A DNA stretch of 31,210 nucleotides, taken from contig JAWQRM010000093.1 in assembly GCA_033557675.1 (NCBI GenBank), positions 1 through 31,210 of the forward strand, in the 5' to 3' direction. The stretch comes from Coptodactyla brooksi. Lineage: Eukaryota > Arthropoda > Insecta > Coleoptera > Scarabaeidae. Shown piece by piece: positions 1-9,781 of this stretch. Below the pieces are notes generated by a model. It was not told where the DNA came from, did not search any database, and was given only the letters and a program-made list of their open reading frames with translations. The position numbers were made by a program, and so were the translations under genes. Each line of letters starts with the position of its first letter. Position 1 is the first letter of the stretch.

Positions 1-600
1 AAATGGTATGTTTCAGAAACCCCCAGAGAAAAAAATCCTTTGGAGATAAATCTAGACCCCTTGGGTGCCATTTAATATCCCCTGTCGTACTCATAATGCG
101 GTTTGGAAAAGAATTTGTTAAAAATACTTTAACCAGACGAGCATTATGTGTTGGTAGCCGCCTTGCTGAAACCAAACAGTTTCCAAGTCTATTGTAAAAA
201 TGTTCTGAATAGCTGGAACTATTTGTGTTTCAAGTAAGTCGCGATATTTCTGGTCATTTAATGGCCCATCAATAAAAAAGGGACCTATTAAATGGTCACC
301 CAATATTTCAGCCCAAACATTAAGTTTTTGGGGATATTGGGTGCATACAAAAAAAGTTTTCTGCAAGTTTTCGTGAGACCATTCTTCGAAATTCTTCTTA
401 TCCTCCGGAAATATCTCTTGACTTTTTCCGTACTTAAAGCTCTCTCTCATAGCCGTTCTTCCGAAAAACTTTTGACATTGTTGTTTTGCACACACCCAAT
501 TCCTCGGTAACTTGTCCGCTTGATTTTGTATCATAGGCTTCCATGATACCACAAATTATTTCATCCCTCCCGTCTTGTTAGATTTTTTCCACTGAGAGCT
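1..600 (-). pseudogene. Tc1/mariner-type (IS630 superfamily) transposase remnant
   Basis: Read on the minus strand, this is a decayed DDE transposase in at least three frames. Around 560-440 one frame gives a helix-turn-helix-like stretch (GQVTEELGVCKTTMSKVF). From about 350 to 130 another frame carries the core: KLNVWAEILGDHLIGPFFI, then VWFQQGGYQHIM. In related transposases the second block normally reads WFQQDG.PAH, so the second catalytic Asp appears replaced by Gly. Downstream, about 90-1, a third frame gives WHPRGLDLSPKDFFLWG, the usual W.PRSPDLsP.DFFLWG block, and the remnant runs off the left edge. Frameshifts and the lost Asp make it non-functional. Superfamily assignment is from family knowledge; the exact subfamily is not resolved. 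No terminal repeats were seen on the right side, where the sequence to about 780 is AT-rich and featureless. Confidence 0.8.
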
Positions 601-797
601 CTCTTAAGTGGCATTTCGAGCAGTCCTTTTAACAATGACACTTTTCGAGCATTGATACAATATTCTAAATTGTCTGCCTTCATAACTCATACACTGTTGT
701 CGCCTCAAATAGATGGCTTATGCCTACAACTAACGCGGACATTAGGTATAAATATTATATTTATACTTATTTTTTAATTCATAAAAAATATACTATG

Positions 798-825
798 AAT
801 TAATTAAAACAACATTTTGAATATA
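798..825 (+). repeat. Direct repeat, copy 1
   Basis: A 28-base AT-rich block starting AATTAATTAAAACAACATTT is found again at 1988-2015 with one mismatch, on the other side of the mariner at 844-1670. A weaker run of A before it is also shared. It is too long for a mariner target duplication, which is TA. Confidence 0.6.
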
Positions 826-843
826 TTGGGTATATTGAATATA

Positions 844-1670
844 TTATGTTCGGAAAGTAATTTCGTCTTTTTCGCAGCAAAGGCGTTAGTTGTATTTTAA
901 CCGGTCAATTTCATTCTAAACAATATATATATTCTGACAGCTGACATTGCAAAGTTTATGTATGAAAATATTTTGTTCGGTTCTGTGCAATTGTTCTCTT
1001 TTTGTGTCTTATGAAACATGGAGAATCAAAAACAGCATTTTCGGCACATTTTGGTTTTTTATTACAAAGAAGGTAAAATGCCGTTCAAGCGAGAAAAGAT
1101 ATATTGACGGAATGCCAGTATAAAAACTGGTTTGCAAAATGTTTTTCAAAAATTTGCAAAATTTTTGGGAGCTCTTTTCAAAAGTTTTAGGAGAATACCA
1201 CGATCAATTCTAAAACGTACTGTCATCAACTGGATAAATTGCATGAGTCACTCAAACAGAAAAGGCCAGAATTAATCAACAGAAAAGGTATAGTGTTCCA
1301 TCAAGATAATATGAGACGACATGCCAGTTTGGTAACTCGCCAAAAGCTTTCATAGCTTGGATGGGATGTACTACCATACCTATTATATTCTCCAGATCTG
1401 CCACCTTCCATTTATTGCTTGTTTCGGTCTCTACATTTTTTTACGGCAAAATCTTTACTTCAAATGAAGCCGCCAAAAATTACTTGGATCAGTTTTTTTG
1501 CCAACAAGGATCAGAAGTTTTATGAGCGTGGAATCATGCTACTGCCAGAAAAATGGCAAAAGGTGTTGGACAAAAATGGTGAATATATAATCATAAAATA
1601 TTTATACTGTATAAGAGAAGTGCCTTTAATTTTTACCAAAAAAGAAAACGAAATTACTTTCCGAACAACC
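844..1670 (+). mobile_element. Internally deleted mariner element with both terminal inverted repeats
   Basis: The left terminal repeat contains GTTCGGAAAGTAATTTCGT and the right end is its inverse complement (ACGAAATTACTTTCCGAACA type). TA dinucleotides sit immediately outside both ends (842-843 and 1671-1672), the mariner target signature. Inside, an ATG at 1018 opens MENQKQHFRHIL.FYYKEGK, the usual mariner transposase N-terminus. The C-terminal part is readable with stops from about 1210: a TINS..YCHQLDKL block, an INRKGIVFHQDN block that retains an Asp, a PYLLYSPDLPP-like block, and YERGIMLLPEKWQKVLDKN. The middle of the gene, including the first catalytic Asp, is missing and replaced by a short A/T-rich stretch (about 1130-1205) with repeated TTTGCAAAAT and TTTTGGGAGC motifs. 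At 827 bp it is well short of a normal 1.3-kb mariner and would be non-autonomous. Confidence 0.88.
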
Positions 1671-1987
1671 TAATATTTAAGATATTATTCAGTACTTATT
1701 TAATCTCAGTAATGTGAAAATATAACCAGTCTATATTTAAAGCACGCATCAATTTGATTCAATTACAAATTTTCAATATACATGCAACTATTGCTGCAGC
1801 TACGAACCCATCCAATTACAGCCAACTACGACGAACAGTTACTGGTTGTATTCTATTTACTAGGAAAAGTCTTACTTTATCTTTAAAAATTTCTTTGAGG
1901 TGGTTATACATTTAATATCAGCAAGTTTAATATTATATCATTTAAAAATATCAATTAATTTATAAAATATGTATTAAAAAATACATA

Positions 1988-2015
1988 AATTAATTAAAAC
2001 AACATTTTCAATATA
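1988..2015 (+). repeat. Direct repeat, copy 2
   Basis: Second copy of the 28-base block at 798-825 (one mismatch). The two copies bracket the deleted mariner at 844-1670 asymmetrically. They may be remnants of one older repeat family or of a local duplication. Confidence 0.6.
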
Positions 2016-2070
2016 AGTTAATTACTATATGTTAGTTATTCTCACAATTTCTTTAAAAAATAGCGAACTT

Positions 2071-2165
2071 AAAACAAATGTCACCACTACACCAAAATAG
2101 GAAAACACTGCTCGATGCTCGTTTCGCTAACCAAGTTAGCATCAACAGGAGCGATGAAAGACTCA
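2071..2165 (+). mobile_element. Truncated MITE copy (same family as 4482-4638)
   Basis: The sequence begins AAAACAAATGTCACCACTAC and continues with ACCAAAATA, then GCTCGATGCTCGTTTCGC, AACCAAGTTAGCATCA and GCGATGAAAGAC. The same blocks occur in the same order in the complete MITE at 4482-4638. The left inverted repeat is present; the right one is absent, with the homology ending near 2165, just before a perfect hairpin at 2180-2224. The outer TA is changed to TT. Confidence 0.75.
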
Positions 2166-2179
2166 CCTTTGGACGGGTG

Positions 2180-2224
2180 TTTACTTTCTCTTATCATATA
2201 TGGTATATGATAAGAGAAAGTAAA
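2180..2224. repeat. Perfect 21-bp inverted repeat with 3-nt loop
   Basis: Bases 2180-2200 and 2204-2224 are exact inverse complements around the loop TGG (core CTCTTATCATATA / TATATGATAAGAG). The hairpin directly follows the truncated MITE. It is not part of the complete MITE copy, so it was either carried by a different element or formed locally. Confidence 0.9.
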
Positions 2225-2561
2225 ATTTTCAGCTTTGATGTGTTTTAATGACATTGTGTTTTCACAAAATTGTAGAAGATTATCGTTCAAATCGTTCAAG
2301 ATTATAGTGCCCGATAATAGCAGTTAATTGTGAAACCTATTAAGAATGGACAAACAATGTCTGTCTGTGATATATGAGTGTGAGAACTCTCCTAGTATAG
2401 TGCAAATAGTAAATAATTGTTTTTTACTATTAAGTACAGAACTATTTGTTTTACATGTAATGGTTAAATTGCGGCAAAGCTAATGTTAACGGTGGAAAAG
2501 CCTTACAGCGTTATGTGCAGCGGACATTGAACCGCGAGATTGAATTGGATGCAGTAATTTG

Positions 2562-2732
2562 AATTGGTAAATTACCGTGATTTAAACGTGTCTGGACGGC
2601 CCATCTACATGCTTCCTTGGGTATAAGGAGAAAGGTCAGTTTTATTGCTCCACAAAAGTCTTATTCCTCGAAAAAACCACGGCAATTTACCGGTGGTAAC
2701 CCACGGTAAATTACCACGGTAATTTACCAATT
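2562..2732. repeat. Small foldback element with 18-bp perfect terminal inverted repeats
   Basis: The arms at 2562-2579 (AATTGGTAAATTACCGTG) and 2715-2732 (CACGGTAATTTACCAATT) are exact inverse complements about 135 bases apart. The right side has further copies of the same motif (CCACGGTAAATTACC at about 2701-2715, and GGCAATTTACCGG near 2686). The size and structure fit a MITE-like foldback, but no clear target duplication was seen and there is no coding sequence, so the family is unknown. Sequence from 2740 to about 3230 shows nothing recognisable. Confidence 0.55.
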
Positions 2733-4389
2733 TACATCATTGATTCGGTGGCAACATAAATTAATGATATCTCGAAATTAAGCCGACCCAAATTGACTAG
2801 TCTGCCTCAAAACAAATCAAATTGATAAATTAGACCATAAAAGAAACTGCAGTGGCATACACAAACCATTTTATGTGGTATAGCACACCTACAAGCATTC
2901 AAGCTGCCTATTTTTTCATAAAAATTTACTTATAAACAATATAAGTAAAGTATAAACGTGAACAGTTAATATGTATTTTTAAATTTCCTTATAGTTCTTC
3001 TACTTTTATAGAAGATGTCGGTGATATTAACACAATGAGAATAAATGTATCATTTTCCATCAAGTTGCACGGTGTGATTTTTCTCTTATTGAGAAAACAA
3101 TTTATAAATAAAATGTAATCCTGATTTCGATCAACAAATGCTCTTTTGCACTAGTTTGATACCTAAAACGTAACTAATATTTGAGGAGTACTTCGATATT
3201 TCTGTATGGTAAAGCATATTGCCTGTAGTATAAAGAAAGGAAGACGAGAAAAACTAAGGAATTGAAAACACTACAATGAGATAATACTAAGAGTAGACAT
3301 CGAAATAGCAAAGAGGGAAATCCTAAATACGATCATCTGCTACGGACCAGACGAAGTCAAGAGAATAACAATCAATAATTGACTATATAATAGTGAACAG
3401 AACGGAAAAGAAAAGAATGAAAGATACAAAAGTAAAAAGAAGTTTTGAAATTGGAAGCGACCATTATTTGGTAGAATCGGAACTAATTATAAGGGAAGAA
3501 GAGAGGAACAAGGTAATTAAAAGTGGAGGAAACGTAGCAAATGAAAACATAAAAGCACACAGACTAAAAAAAGAAGAAACAAGGAAGAAATATATGGAAA
3601 TAACGAAAGAAGAATGTGGGGAAAAAATGCAAACGAAGAAAATATTGAAGGAGAAAGGAATAGATTCAAAAACATATTAATTGCAGCATCTAAAAAAGCA
3701 TGCGGAACTACAAGAGAGAAAAACAGAAACAAATAGACAGGATGGTGAAATGATGAGGCGAGAAAAGAAGTCAAAGGGAAGAAAAAACTATAGAAAGAAT
3801 ATATAAATAACGAAAGCGAGCTGAGATGCTATCGATACAAAGAATAAAGAAACGAGGCTAGGGAAATAGTCAAAGAGGCAAAAAAGAAAAGCTGGGATAA
3901 ATTTGGAGAAATAATGGAAAGCAACAGCACAGAAAACGTAAAACTATTCTACAGGACACGAAAAAGCATGCGGAAAAGCATAAGGAAAGAAAATTAATAG
4001 CGAAAGAAGAATAATTCAAAGAACCCCTCAAGGATAATAACGATTATAGATTACAGGAAGAAGAAGCGGAAGACGAGGGAGATACGGGGAAGGAAAGTTT
4101 GATAACCGAAGAAGAACTGGATGAAGCTATACAACAAATAAAATTAGGAAAGGCGCCAGGATGCGACGAAATAACGCAGGAAGTGATAAAACGTCTGGGA
4201 CCAAAAGCGGGGCTCCCAAAGGGCTTGAAGTAAAACGATAGTGCCTGAAGAATGGGCCAATGCCATAATATTATCCATACATAAAAAAGGAAACACAAGA
4301 AATTGCAAGAATTATAGAAGTATTTCACTACTATGTGTAACAGCAAAGCTATACGAAACAATATTAGAAAAAGAGCCACGAATAGTGGA

Positions 4390-4434
4390 TTTCCTAAATC
4401 CACTTTATTCGTTCAATAAAGTGGATTTAGGAAA
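4390..4434. repeat. Perfect 20-bp inverted duplication inside the LINE
   Basis: Bases 4390-4409 and 4415-4434 are exact inverse complements separated by CGTTC. The right arm encodes the expected LINE reverse-transcriptase residues (GFRK in the GFRKNHSIQD block). The left arm lies where other LINE residues should be and makes no sense in frame. The right arm is therefore probably the original and the left arm an inverted copy of it. Confidence 0.9.
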
Positions 4435-4481
4435 AATCATAGCATACAGGACCTCACATTTACAATACAAGAAATAACATA

Positions 4482-4638
4482 AAAACGAAGTCCCACTACG
4501 CCAAAATTTGAAGAGAGGATGCTCGATGCACGTTTCGCCAACCAAGTTAGCATCATCAGAAGCGATGAAAGACCGGAAGTCTTTCATCATTCCTGATAAT
4601 GCTCTCTTCAAATTTTGGCGTAGTGGTGACTTCGTGTT
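4482..4638. mobile_element. Complete 157-bp MITE inserted in the LINE, TA target duplication
   Basis: The ends are inverted repeats of about 38 bp: left AAAACGAAGTCCCACTACG, right the inverse complement of AACACGAAGTCACCACTACG, both continuing through GCCAAAATTTGAAGAG. A TA lies just outside each end (4480-4481 and 4639-4640). Left and right arms differ by one or two changes and a one-base deletion. The interior carries GCTCGATGCACGTTTCGC and AACCAAGTTAGCATCATC and codes for nothing recognisable. TA duplication, short length and long arms fit a Tc1/mariner-mobilised MITE. Partial copies lie at 2071 and 5785. Confidence 0.88.
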
Positions 4639-5784
4639 TACTTTGTTGCAAAGCCAAAGGTTCCAAACCCTCAACTTTAATACAACAAATAATAGAAAAA
4701 ACTTTATGGAAAATAAAAAGATATGCCTGTACTTCACAGATGTGGAAAAAGCTTTCGACTCCATCAAACGAGAAGCTATATGGAATACTCTCGAAAAGAA
4801 ACAAGTAGACAAAAAGTTAATAGAAACGTTCAAAAGTATACAGCAAAACAACTAACCAGCTAAGGACACAGAATCAAATGTTAGAATTATTTATAACAAC
4901 GGAAGGAGTGAGACAGAGAGGTAGCCTAAACCCAGCTAAAACCATAACTTGGAAGCATAGAGTGCAGTAGGGAAAAAAATCGGAGTAAATATGAATACAC
5001 AAAAAAACACAAGTAATGAGGATAAAGAGGAACAAAAAAGAGAAGAAACAAATAGACATAGTCATTGATAACAGGAAGATAGAACAAACTGACAAATACA
5101 GATACCTAGGAACAGTAATCAATAGCAGAGGAAATCTATATAATGAGATAAATAACAGGCTAGATAAGACAGGACGACTGTTTTACGTACTAAGAAGAGG
5201 ATTTCTAAAAAAATGAACATATATAAAACGATGTATACCTCAATAATAATGCACGGTTGCGAAAATTGAATAATAACAGAAATACAAAAAAAACAGATTG
5301 CAAGCAGCGGAAATGAGGTACCTCAGAAGTGTGAAGATTATCACAAGGAAAGAAAGAATAAGAAATGTGGAGATTAGCAAACTAAACATAAAACCTCTGA
5401 CAAACCTAATAGAGGAAAAGAAATTGGGGTAGTACGGACACATGGTTGGGATGATCAGTGACAGATAAACAAAGAGTATGGGAAGCAAATGTAACGCGGA
5501 AGAACAGAGGAGGAAAAAGGGGAAAACATGGCGAGAAACCCAACGTTTGGCCATGGACAAAAGGCAATGGAGAGCAACACATACACTTTGACACCGCAAG
5601 GTAGCAGAGGAAATAAGATTATGTTATGTATTTCGATATTCTGGTACATCCCTAGAGTTGTATTGCAATAAACAATGACAGTTATCATTCCTAAATAAGC
5701 GAAAGTTTTTTCCCCAAGGCAACCGTAAAAATGATCATTGGTCTTGTTTACACATCAGCGATCTTGTTTACATATCAGATCAAG

Positions 5785-5814
5785 TAAAACGAAGTCACCA
5801 CTACGCCAAAATAT
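5785..5814 (+). repeat. Solo MITE terminal repeat
   Basis: TAAAACGAAGTCACCACTAC followed by GCCAAAAT is the outer end of the MITE at 4482-4638, here in its best-preserved form with the TA. The interior homology stops after about 30 bases and no matching right end was found downstream. Confidence 0.7.
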
Positions 5815-5859
5815 GTAGATAAGACGCTGTATATACTAAAAGGCGACGCTTAATTGATT

Positions 5860-5897
5860 CTTAATTGGTTTTCGCAACCAATAGGAAACCAATTAAG
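5860..5897. repeat. Short inverted repeat (12-bp arms)
   Basis: CTTAATTGGTTT at 5860-5871 and AAACCAATTAAG at 5886-5897 are exact inverse complements with a 14-base spacer. An overlapping alternative pairing (ACGCTTAATTG with CAATTAAGCGT) also exists. No element boundary was identified. Confidence 0.6.
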
Positions 5898-5985
5898 CGT
5901 TTCCTTACCTTATCACCACTACCCGCTTACACAAATTCTCCCCGTACAGCGTTTCCCGTCCCCGTGTTATCTAGCTTAAGGATAC

Positions 5986-6047
5986 AAAGCCCCTGGCCCT
6001 ACCCTTTACAACGGGTGGCGGTTGTAAAGGGTAGGGTAAGGGGCTTT
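5986..6047. repeat. Imperfect 27-bp GC-rich hairpin
   Basis: Arms 5986-6012 and 6021-6047 pair with two mismatches around an 8-base loop. The core is CCCTACCCTTTACAAC with its complement GTTGTAAAGGGTAGGG. Its GC content stands out from the AT-rich surroundings. The right arm runs directly into the mariner-derived repeat at 6044. Confidence 0.8.
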
Positions 6048-6190
6048 AGAATTGATCGTGGTATTCTCCCAAAAATTTTGAAAAAAGCTCCCAAAAATTT
6101 TGCAAACTTTTGCAAAACATTTTACAAACTTGTTTGCAAAAAATCATGCAATTTGTTTGTCCAGTTGATGACATTACACTTTAGAATTGA
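6044..6190 (-). repeat. Solitary mariner-derived 135-bp repeat unit
   Basis: On the minus strand this reads TCAATTCTAAAG, then TCATCAACTGGACAAA, GCATGATTTTTTGCAAAC, repeated TTTGCAAAA, AAAATTTTTGGGAGC, GAATACCACGATCAATTCTA. The block CTTTAGAATTGA occurs at 6044 and again at 6179, so the piece is one unit of 135 bases plus a little. The same blocks form the rearranged core of the mariner derivatives at 844-1670 and 25077-25990. No mariner terminal repeats flank it. Confidence 0.8.
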
Positions 6191-6194
6191 ATAA

Positions 6195-7293
6195 CTATTA
6201 AAGTTAAGTAATTTAATAACCAATTATTTAAAAATATTCTGAGCTGTCAACTTACTGCCCCAGTTTAATATTTAACCGCTATCCGAAGGATGAATTTGGG
6301 TTTCAAATTAGGTATATCAGCCGACTACAGATGCAATATAAAGATAAGCATTATGGCCAGATCGGCAAGAAAACTTCTCTATCCACTCTAGTACCACATT
6401 TAGGAAACAAACTGACGTCGTGACTTTTTGTTCTGTGTTAATTTTTCTTAATCGCGACAGTCATTGTGTTAAGTAATAAAGGTCAATCTATAGAAATTCG
6501 TAATAGTAAACCCTACGAGCTTGAACCAATTCGTTTATGATCCATGTACAATTTATTATTTTAATATTTTTAAAATAATTAAAACACAAATCCAATGTTT
6601 TGTGGCCTCTAATTTACTGCTTTATCTATAAATACCCAGTTCGCTAAAAAGGTAGCAAACAACTTTAAATAGATCAAAGATACTAGTATAAAGTAAATTT
6701 TATTTTTCCTCATTAAATTGCCAGATATCTGATACAAATGTTGTTTATTTAACAGATATCACAAAAATTGACAAAATCGTTTATAACGATTTTTTTGAGG
6801 TAACTATACCCACTTTAATTACTCTACTTTTTAACGTTACAACAAAGTGTTAAGAGCAAAACTTACAAAACTATGAAAGATGTGGCGAACATTGTTATAT
6901 TGTTCCATTAATTTTATTGCGCTTAGGAAGTAGTACGCAACGGTGCTGTTTTACGAGTCCAAATGTATTAATGGATAATTTGTGAACACTAGAACAATGC
7001 TCATCTAATGGCACCCATTTAAACATTGTTTATTATCGAAGAGAAAGTTCATCGTTAGAGATGCTTTTTGTTTCAATCGAAATCATATCCAGGCAATATG
7101 CAAACGTGTCATTGTCATTCCTTATGGCACATCTCTTACCCGTGCCATTAGGTGCTGTTGCCGATTCTTCCAAAGCTCGGATCAAAGACTATTGATGACT
7201 GATCTTATCAGCGAGCCCTGACTTGTTTTTGAATACGTGCCTTCTTAAAGCCGAGCTCAGTGCTGACGACATCTCTCTGGCCATCTCTTCCAG
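6195..7293. other. Intergenic or intronic sequence without recognised features
   Basis: AT-rich sequence with many stops in every frame; no transposon motif was recognised. The last 200 bases are less AT-rich and end in a pyrimidine-rich run and CAG at 7293, read here as a splice acceptor. The stretch is therefore probably at least partly intron of the gene whose exon starts at 7294. Confidence 0.4.
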
Positions 7294-9762
7294 GAATGGA
7301 GAACAATGGAAGTGGAGAGGATCTCATGACCTTGGAAGCTGAAATCACCGAGCTACAGCGAGAGAACGCTCGAGTGGAATCACAAATGCTCAAGCTTAAG
7401 TCTGATATAAACGCCATGGAAAGTCACCTTAGCCAAGGCGAGAAGGTAAGTGGTCCGCCTGTTAGATGTGCCATTTCCAATCAAGTTGTGATGTAATTTG
7501 TGATTGTGGAAATAATTTGCAAATCGTAATATACTGATTTGAGCATGTACATTCACAAATACAACAAAAGCTACCCAAATTATCTTCACATCAACATTAT
7601 GTAACTAATATTTGCATTTCTACTATATTGTTTACAATTCTGTTTATTCATATAAAAATAAACAAACAAATGGTTTATTGGATACATACGCGTCGCTAAA
7701 TCTAAAAGGTGAACACAACAAAAATATGCTTGTCCCATATTTTATCTTTTATGATAAAATGATAAGTGAAAATCAACAATTTATTCCAAATGGAATACAG
7801 ACATTTTTTCTGTAATCGTACAGGAAAATTTTGATACTTAGTCTTTTATTTAAAGTTAAATATTATTATTATTAAACATTATTTATTTAGTACACTATTG
7901 TCTTAACCCTTTTATTGTATAGGTGATGAAAACAAAGTATATCTGTTTTTATTGCACTCGCCTTACTTTACAAACTCCATTCGAAAAATACGACAAACAA
8001 AATCAATTGTTTGCCTTTTATCTCAAATTTATTCTTTTGTTAGTTAATAAAACGAAAAACAGTTTTCAAAAATAGCTTACACTTTTGTACAAACAAATTA
8101 TCTTGATGTATGTAGTAAAAATGTGTGACGAAAATATCGTCAAATACATAGTTCATCATATTGCTGCAATTGATTATGACAGAAATGAACCTATAAATTA
8201 TTATGCAAATTTGTCACAAAAAAATATTTATTTTTGAACATTGAAGATAATCTAACCAACCTATTTTATATTTTAAACAAGACGAAACTCTTGGCAAGAT
8301 GAACGATTTAATGGAAAGAAGTGTATTAAAGAACTAAAGATTGGTTTGTATTCATCTTCGAGTAAAAACTAAAATTTGCCAAGTTCTCCTGGAAAATATT
8401 AGAGATCTCAGAGCTATCATACCTTGAGAACATCGATTTATTTATAGCGAAAAGTTTTGAAAAGTTTCGCGTCTTATCTCGGTACCTAATATAATTCTTA
8501 AAAAAATTCATTTAGATGCGGCTGGAGGTGGAAGATAAAATCCCCACGAACAGTAGTTTTGAACGCTTCCTTGAAAATTAAATTGAAAACTTCAATCCAA
8601 TCAAATATTTGGATCTAATTTCCAATCTATATAATCCAATCTAATTTCTAGGTGCCGAACTCGGAAGCTCTGCTAAACGAAGTTAGATTAATCCATGCAC
8701 ACTGAAATAGTCATATTTCCACTAAACCGTTAACTAATCAGTATAGTTTCGTAGCACTAATGGAAATACAACAAAAATTATCAAATTTATAATTTTCCTT
8801 CCATATACTCCTTATAAAATCTTTCGTTCAGAAGGATTTATTAATTTTTATCCTTTTACTGTTTGGGGTACGCAACTGTAGAATCTTACTTTGTGTTTTT
8901 CCCAATTCTGCACCACTATATATAATTATAATTTATTAATTCAGTAATACAGTTGATTAAAGTCTATAAAAATTGCAATTAGGGGATAAATACATGGCCA
9001 TAAAAGCCGCCTATCTTATATTTCATAGTCTGATGACCTTCACTAGCTAAATAAGTACAATAACTTAAATACAATAATTTAAGTAACTACAACTAATCAC
9101 ATGGGCCCTGTAAGGTATACAATTAAATGCTAATATTTGTGCAATAAATGATTAAAATGTAAATTTCCAAACATCTTTATTATCAACACAATGTATACCA
9201 TACATGACCAATCTAAAGAGTAATTGGTATAGGATAAAAGTATAGTAATATTTCTATTATATTTGTTTTACTTTCCAAAATCATCATTTTACTAAATTAA
9301 CTATGTATATGCTTACCCTTTTTCATGGTACATGGGCAGATATATTATTTTGCCATAACAATGACCCATAAAAATTGCACAGTAAACCATGAATGCAGAC
9401 CCAAGTTGATTGGCAATTGCATCCTAACATAGTTTGATATTTGCCCAGCATTGTCGTAAAAAAGCAATTGGACTACACTAACACTTTCCTACCAGGAAAC
9501 GCAAGTGATTACCCACCGGAACAACAACCTCAACGAGTACTACGAGAGCCTCAGAAACAATGTTATCACTCTGCTAGAGCACGTGAGACTGCCCGGAGCC
9601 ACACCCCAGGACAAAATTGGCCAAGAGAACTTTGATTCTTACCTCACCAAACTCCAGACCCTCTGTACGCCGGAGGGCTATGGAAACGAAGAGAATAGAC
9701 CACTATACGAGACTGTTAAGTGTGCACTGCAAGACTTTACGGTCCTCCCCACCCCCATATAA
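7294..9762 (+). CDS. Unidentified coiled-coil protein, last two coding exons
   Basis: Exon one is 7294-7445. It follows a strong acceptor (CCATCTCTTCCAG) and ends at GAGAAG|GTAAGT. Exon two is 9496-9762, after TTTCCTACCAG, and ends in TAA; the junction is phase 0 and keeps one frame. An in-frame ATG at 7296 could start a 138-residue protein, but the acceptor just before it suggests an internal exon of a larger protein whose upstream exons are not visible. From that ATG, residues about 8-48 (DLMTLEAEITELQRENARVE and MLKLKSDINAMESHL) form a leucine-zipper-like coiled coil. The second exon encodes a helical, mildly acidic tail with NNLNEYYESLRNNVITLLEH and ends VKCALQDFTVLPTPI. No enzyme motif, signal peptide or membrane segment is seen. 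Leucine-zipper chromatin proteins such as AF10/AF17 were considered but cannot be confirmed. Clean splicing and codon structure argue for a real gene. Confidence 0.75.
7446..9495 (+). other. Intron of the coiled-coil gene
   Basis: About 2.05 kb of AT-rich sequence between donor GTAAGT (7446) and acceptor CAG (9495). I saw no transposon motif. A decoy acceptor (CTAATTTCTAG) at about 8642-8652 is followed by a short open stretch (VPNSEALLNEVRLIHAH) and a stop. It could be an alternative terminal exon, but the evidence is weak. Confidence 0.6.
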
Positions 9763-9775
9763 ATTAATCAAACGG

Positions 9776-9781
9776 AATAAA
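9776..9781 (+). terminator. Poly(A) signal AATAAA
   Basis: AATAAA occurs 14 bases after the stop codon at 9762, in the sequence ACGGAATAAAAAATAAC. It is very close to the stop, so longer 3' UTR forms ending downstream are possible. The region 9782-10680 holds C-rich patches (near 9945 and 10150) but no coding signal. Confidence 0.5.

Larger units (their letters stand above)
3240..5650 (+). pseudogene. Non-LTR retrotransposon (LINE) ORF2 pseudogene: endonuclease, RT and C-terminal tail
   Basis: A frame-broken LINE polyprotein. The 5' part ends an APE-type endonuclease: the motif FEIGSDHYLVESE at about 3444-3482 contains the SDH signature with the catalytic His. A lysine/glutamate-rich linker follows. 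The reverse transcriptase begins near 4098 (EEELDEAIQQIKLGKAPGCD), then PEEWANAIILSIHKKG and CKNYRSISLLCVTAKLYE (4241-4360), GFRKNHSIQDLTFTIQEI (about 4424-4476), and YFTDVEKAFDSIKREAIW (about 4730-4785), which supplies the first RT Asp. GVRQRGSLNPAK follows at about 4906-4940. It then jumps to IGVNMNTQK, so the FADD-box segment is deleted. The tail shows DKYRYLGTVINSRGNLYNEI, GRLFYVLRRGFLKK, and basic sequence to about 5600. An AATAAA-like 3' end follows near 5670. A MITE interrupts it at 4482-4638. The clade is not assigned. Confidence 0.85.

Noticed and set aside
3517..3774. Open frame on the minus strand opposite the LINE, hydrophobic and Leu/Phe/Ser-rich
   Set aside because: It is the antisense of the A/G-rich LINE linker. 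Similar hydrophobic minus-strand frames at 4044-4403, 4874-5122, 5240-5688 and 29812-30201 have the same cause and no independent coding evidence.
5865..6194. 109-codon plus-strand frame
   Set aside because: It is composed of a GC-rich hairpin and the mariner-derived repeat unit read antisense; there is no protein signature.
8642..8715. Apparent acceptor followed by a short open stretch in the intron of the coiled-coil gene
   Set aside because: The stretch stops after 17 codons, has no donor, and the direct 7445/9496 junction already gives a continuous frame. Kept only as a possible alternative terminal exon.
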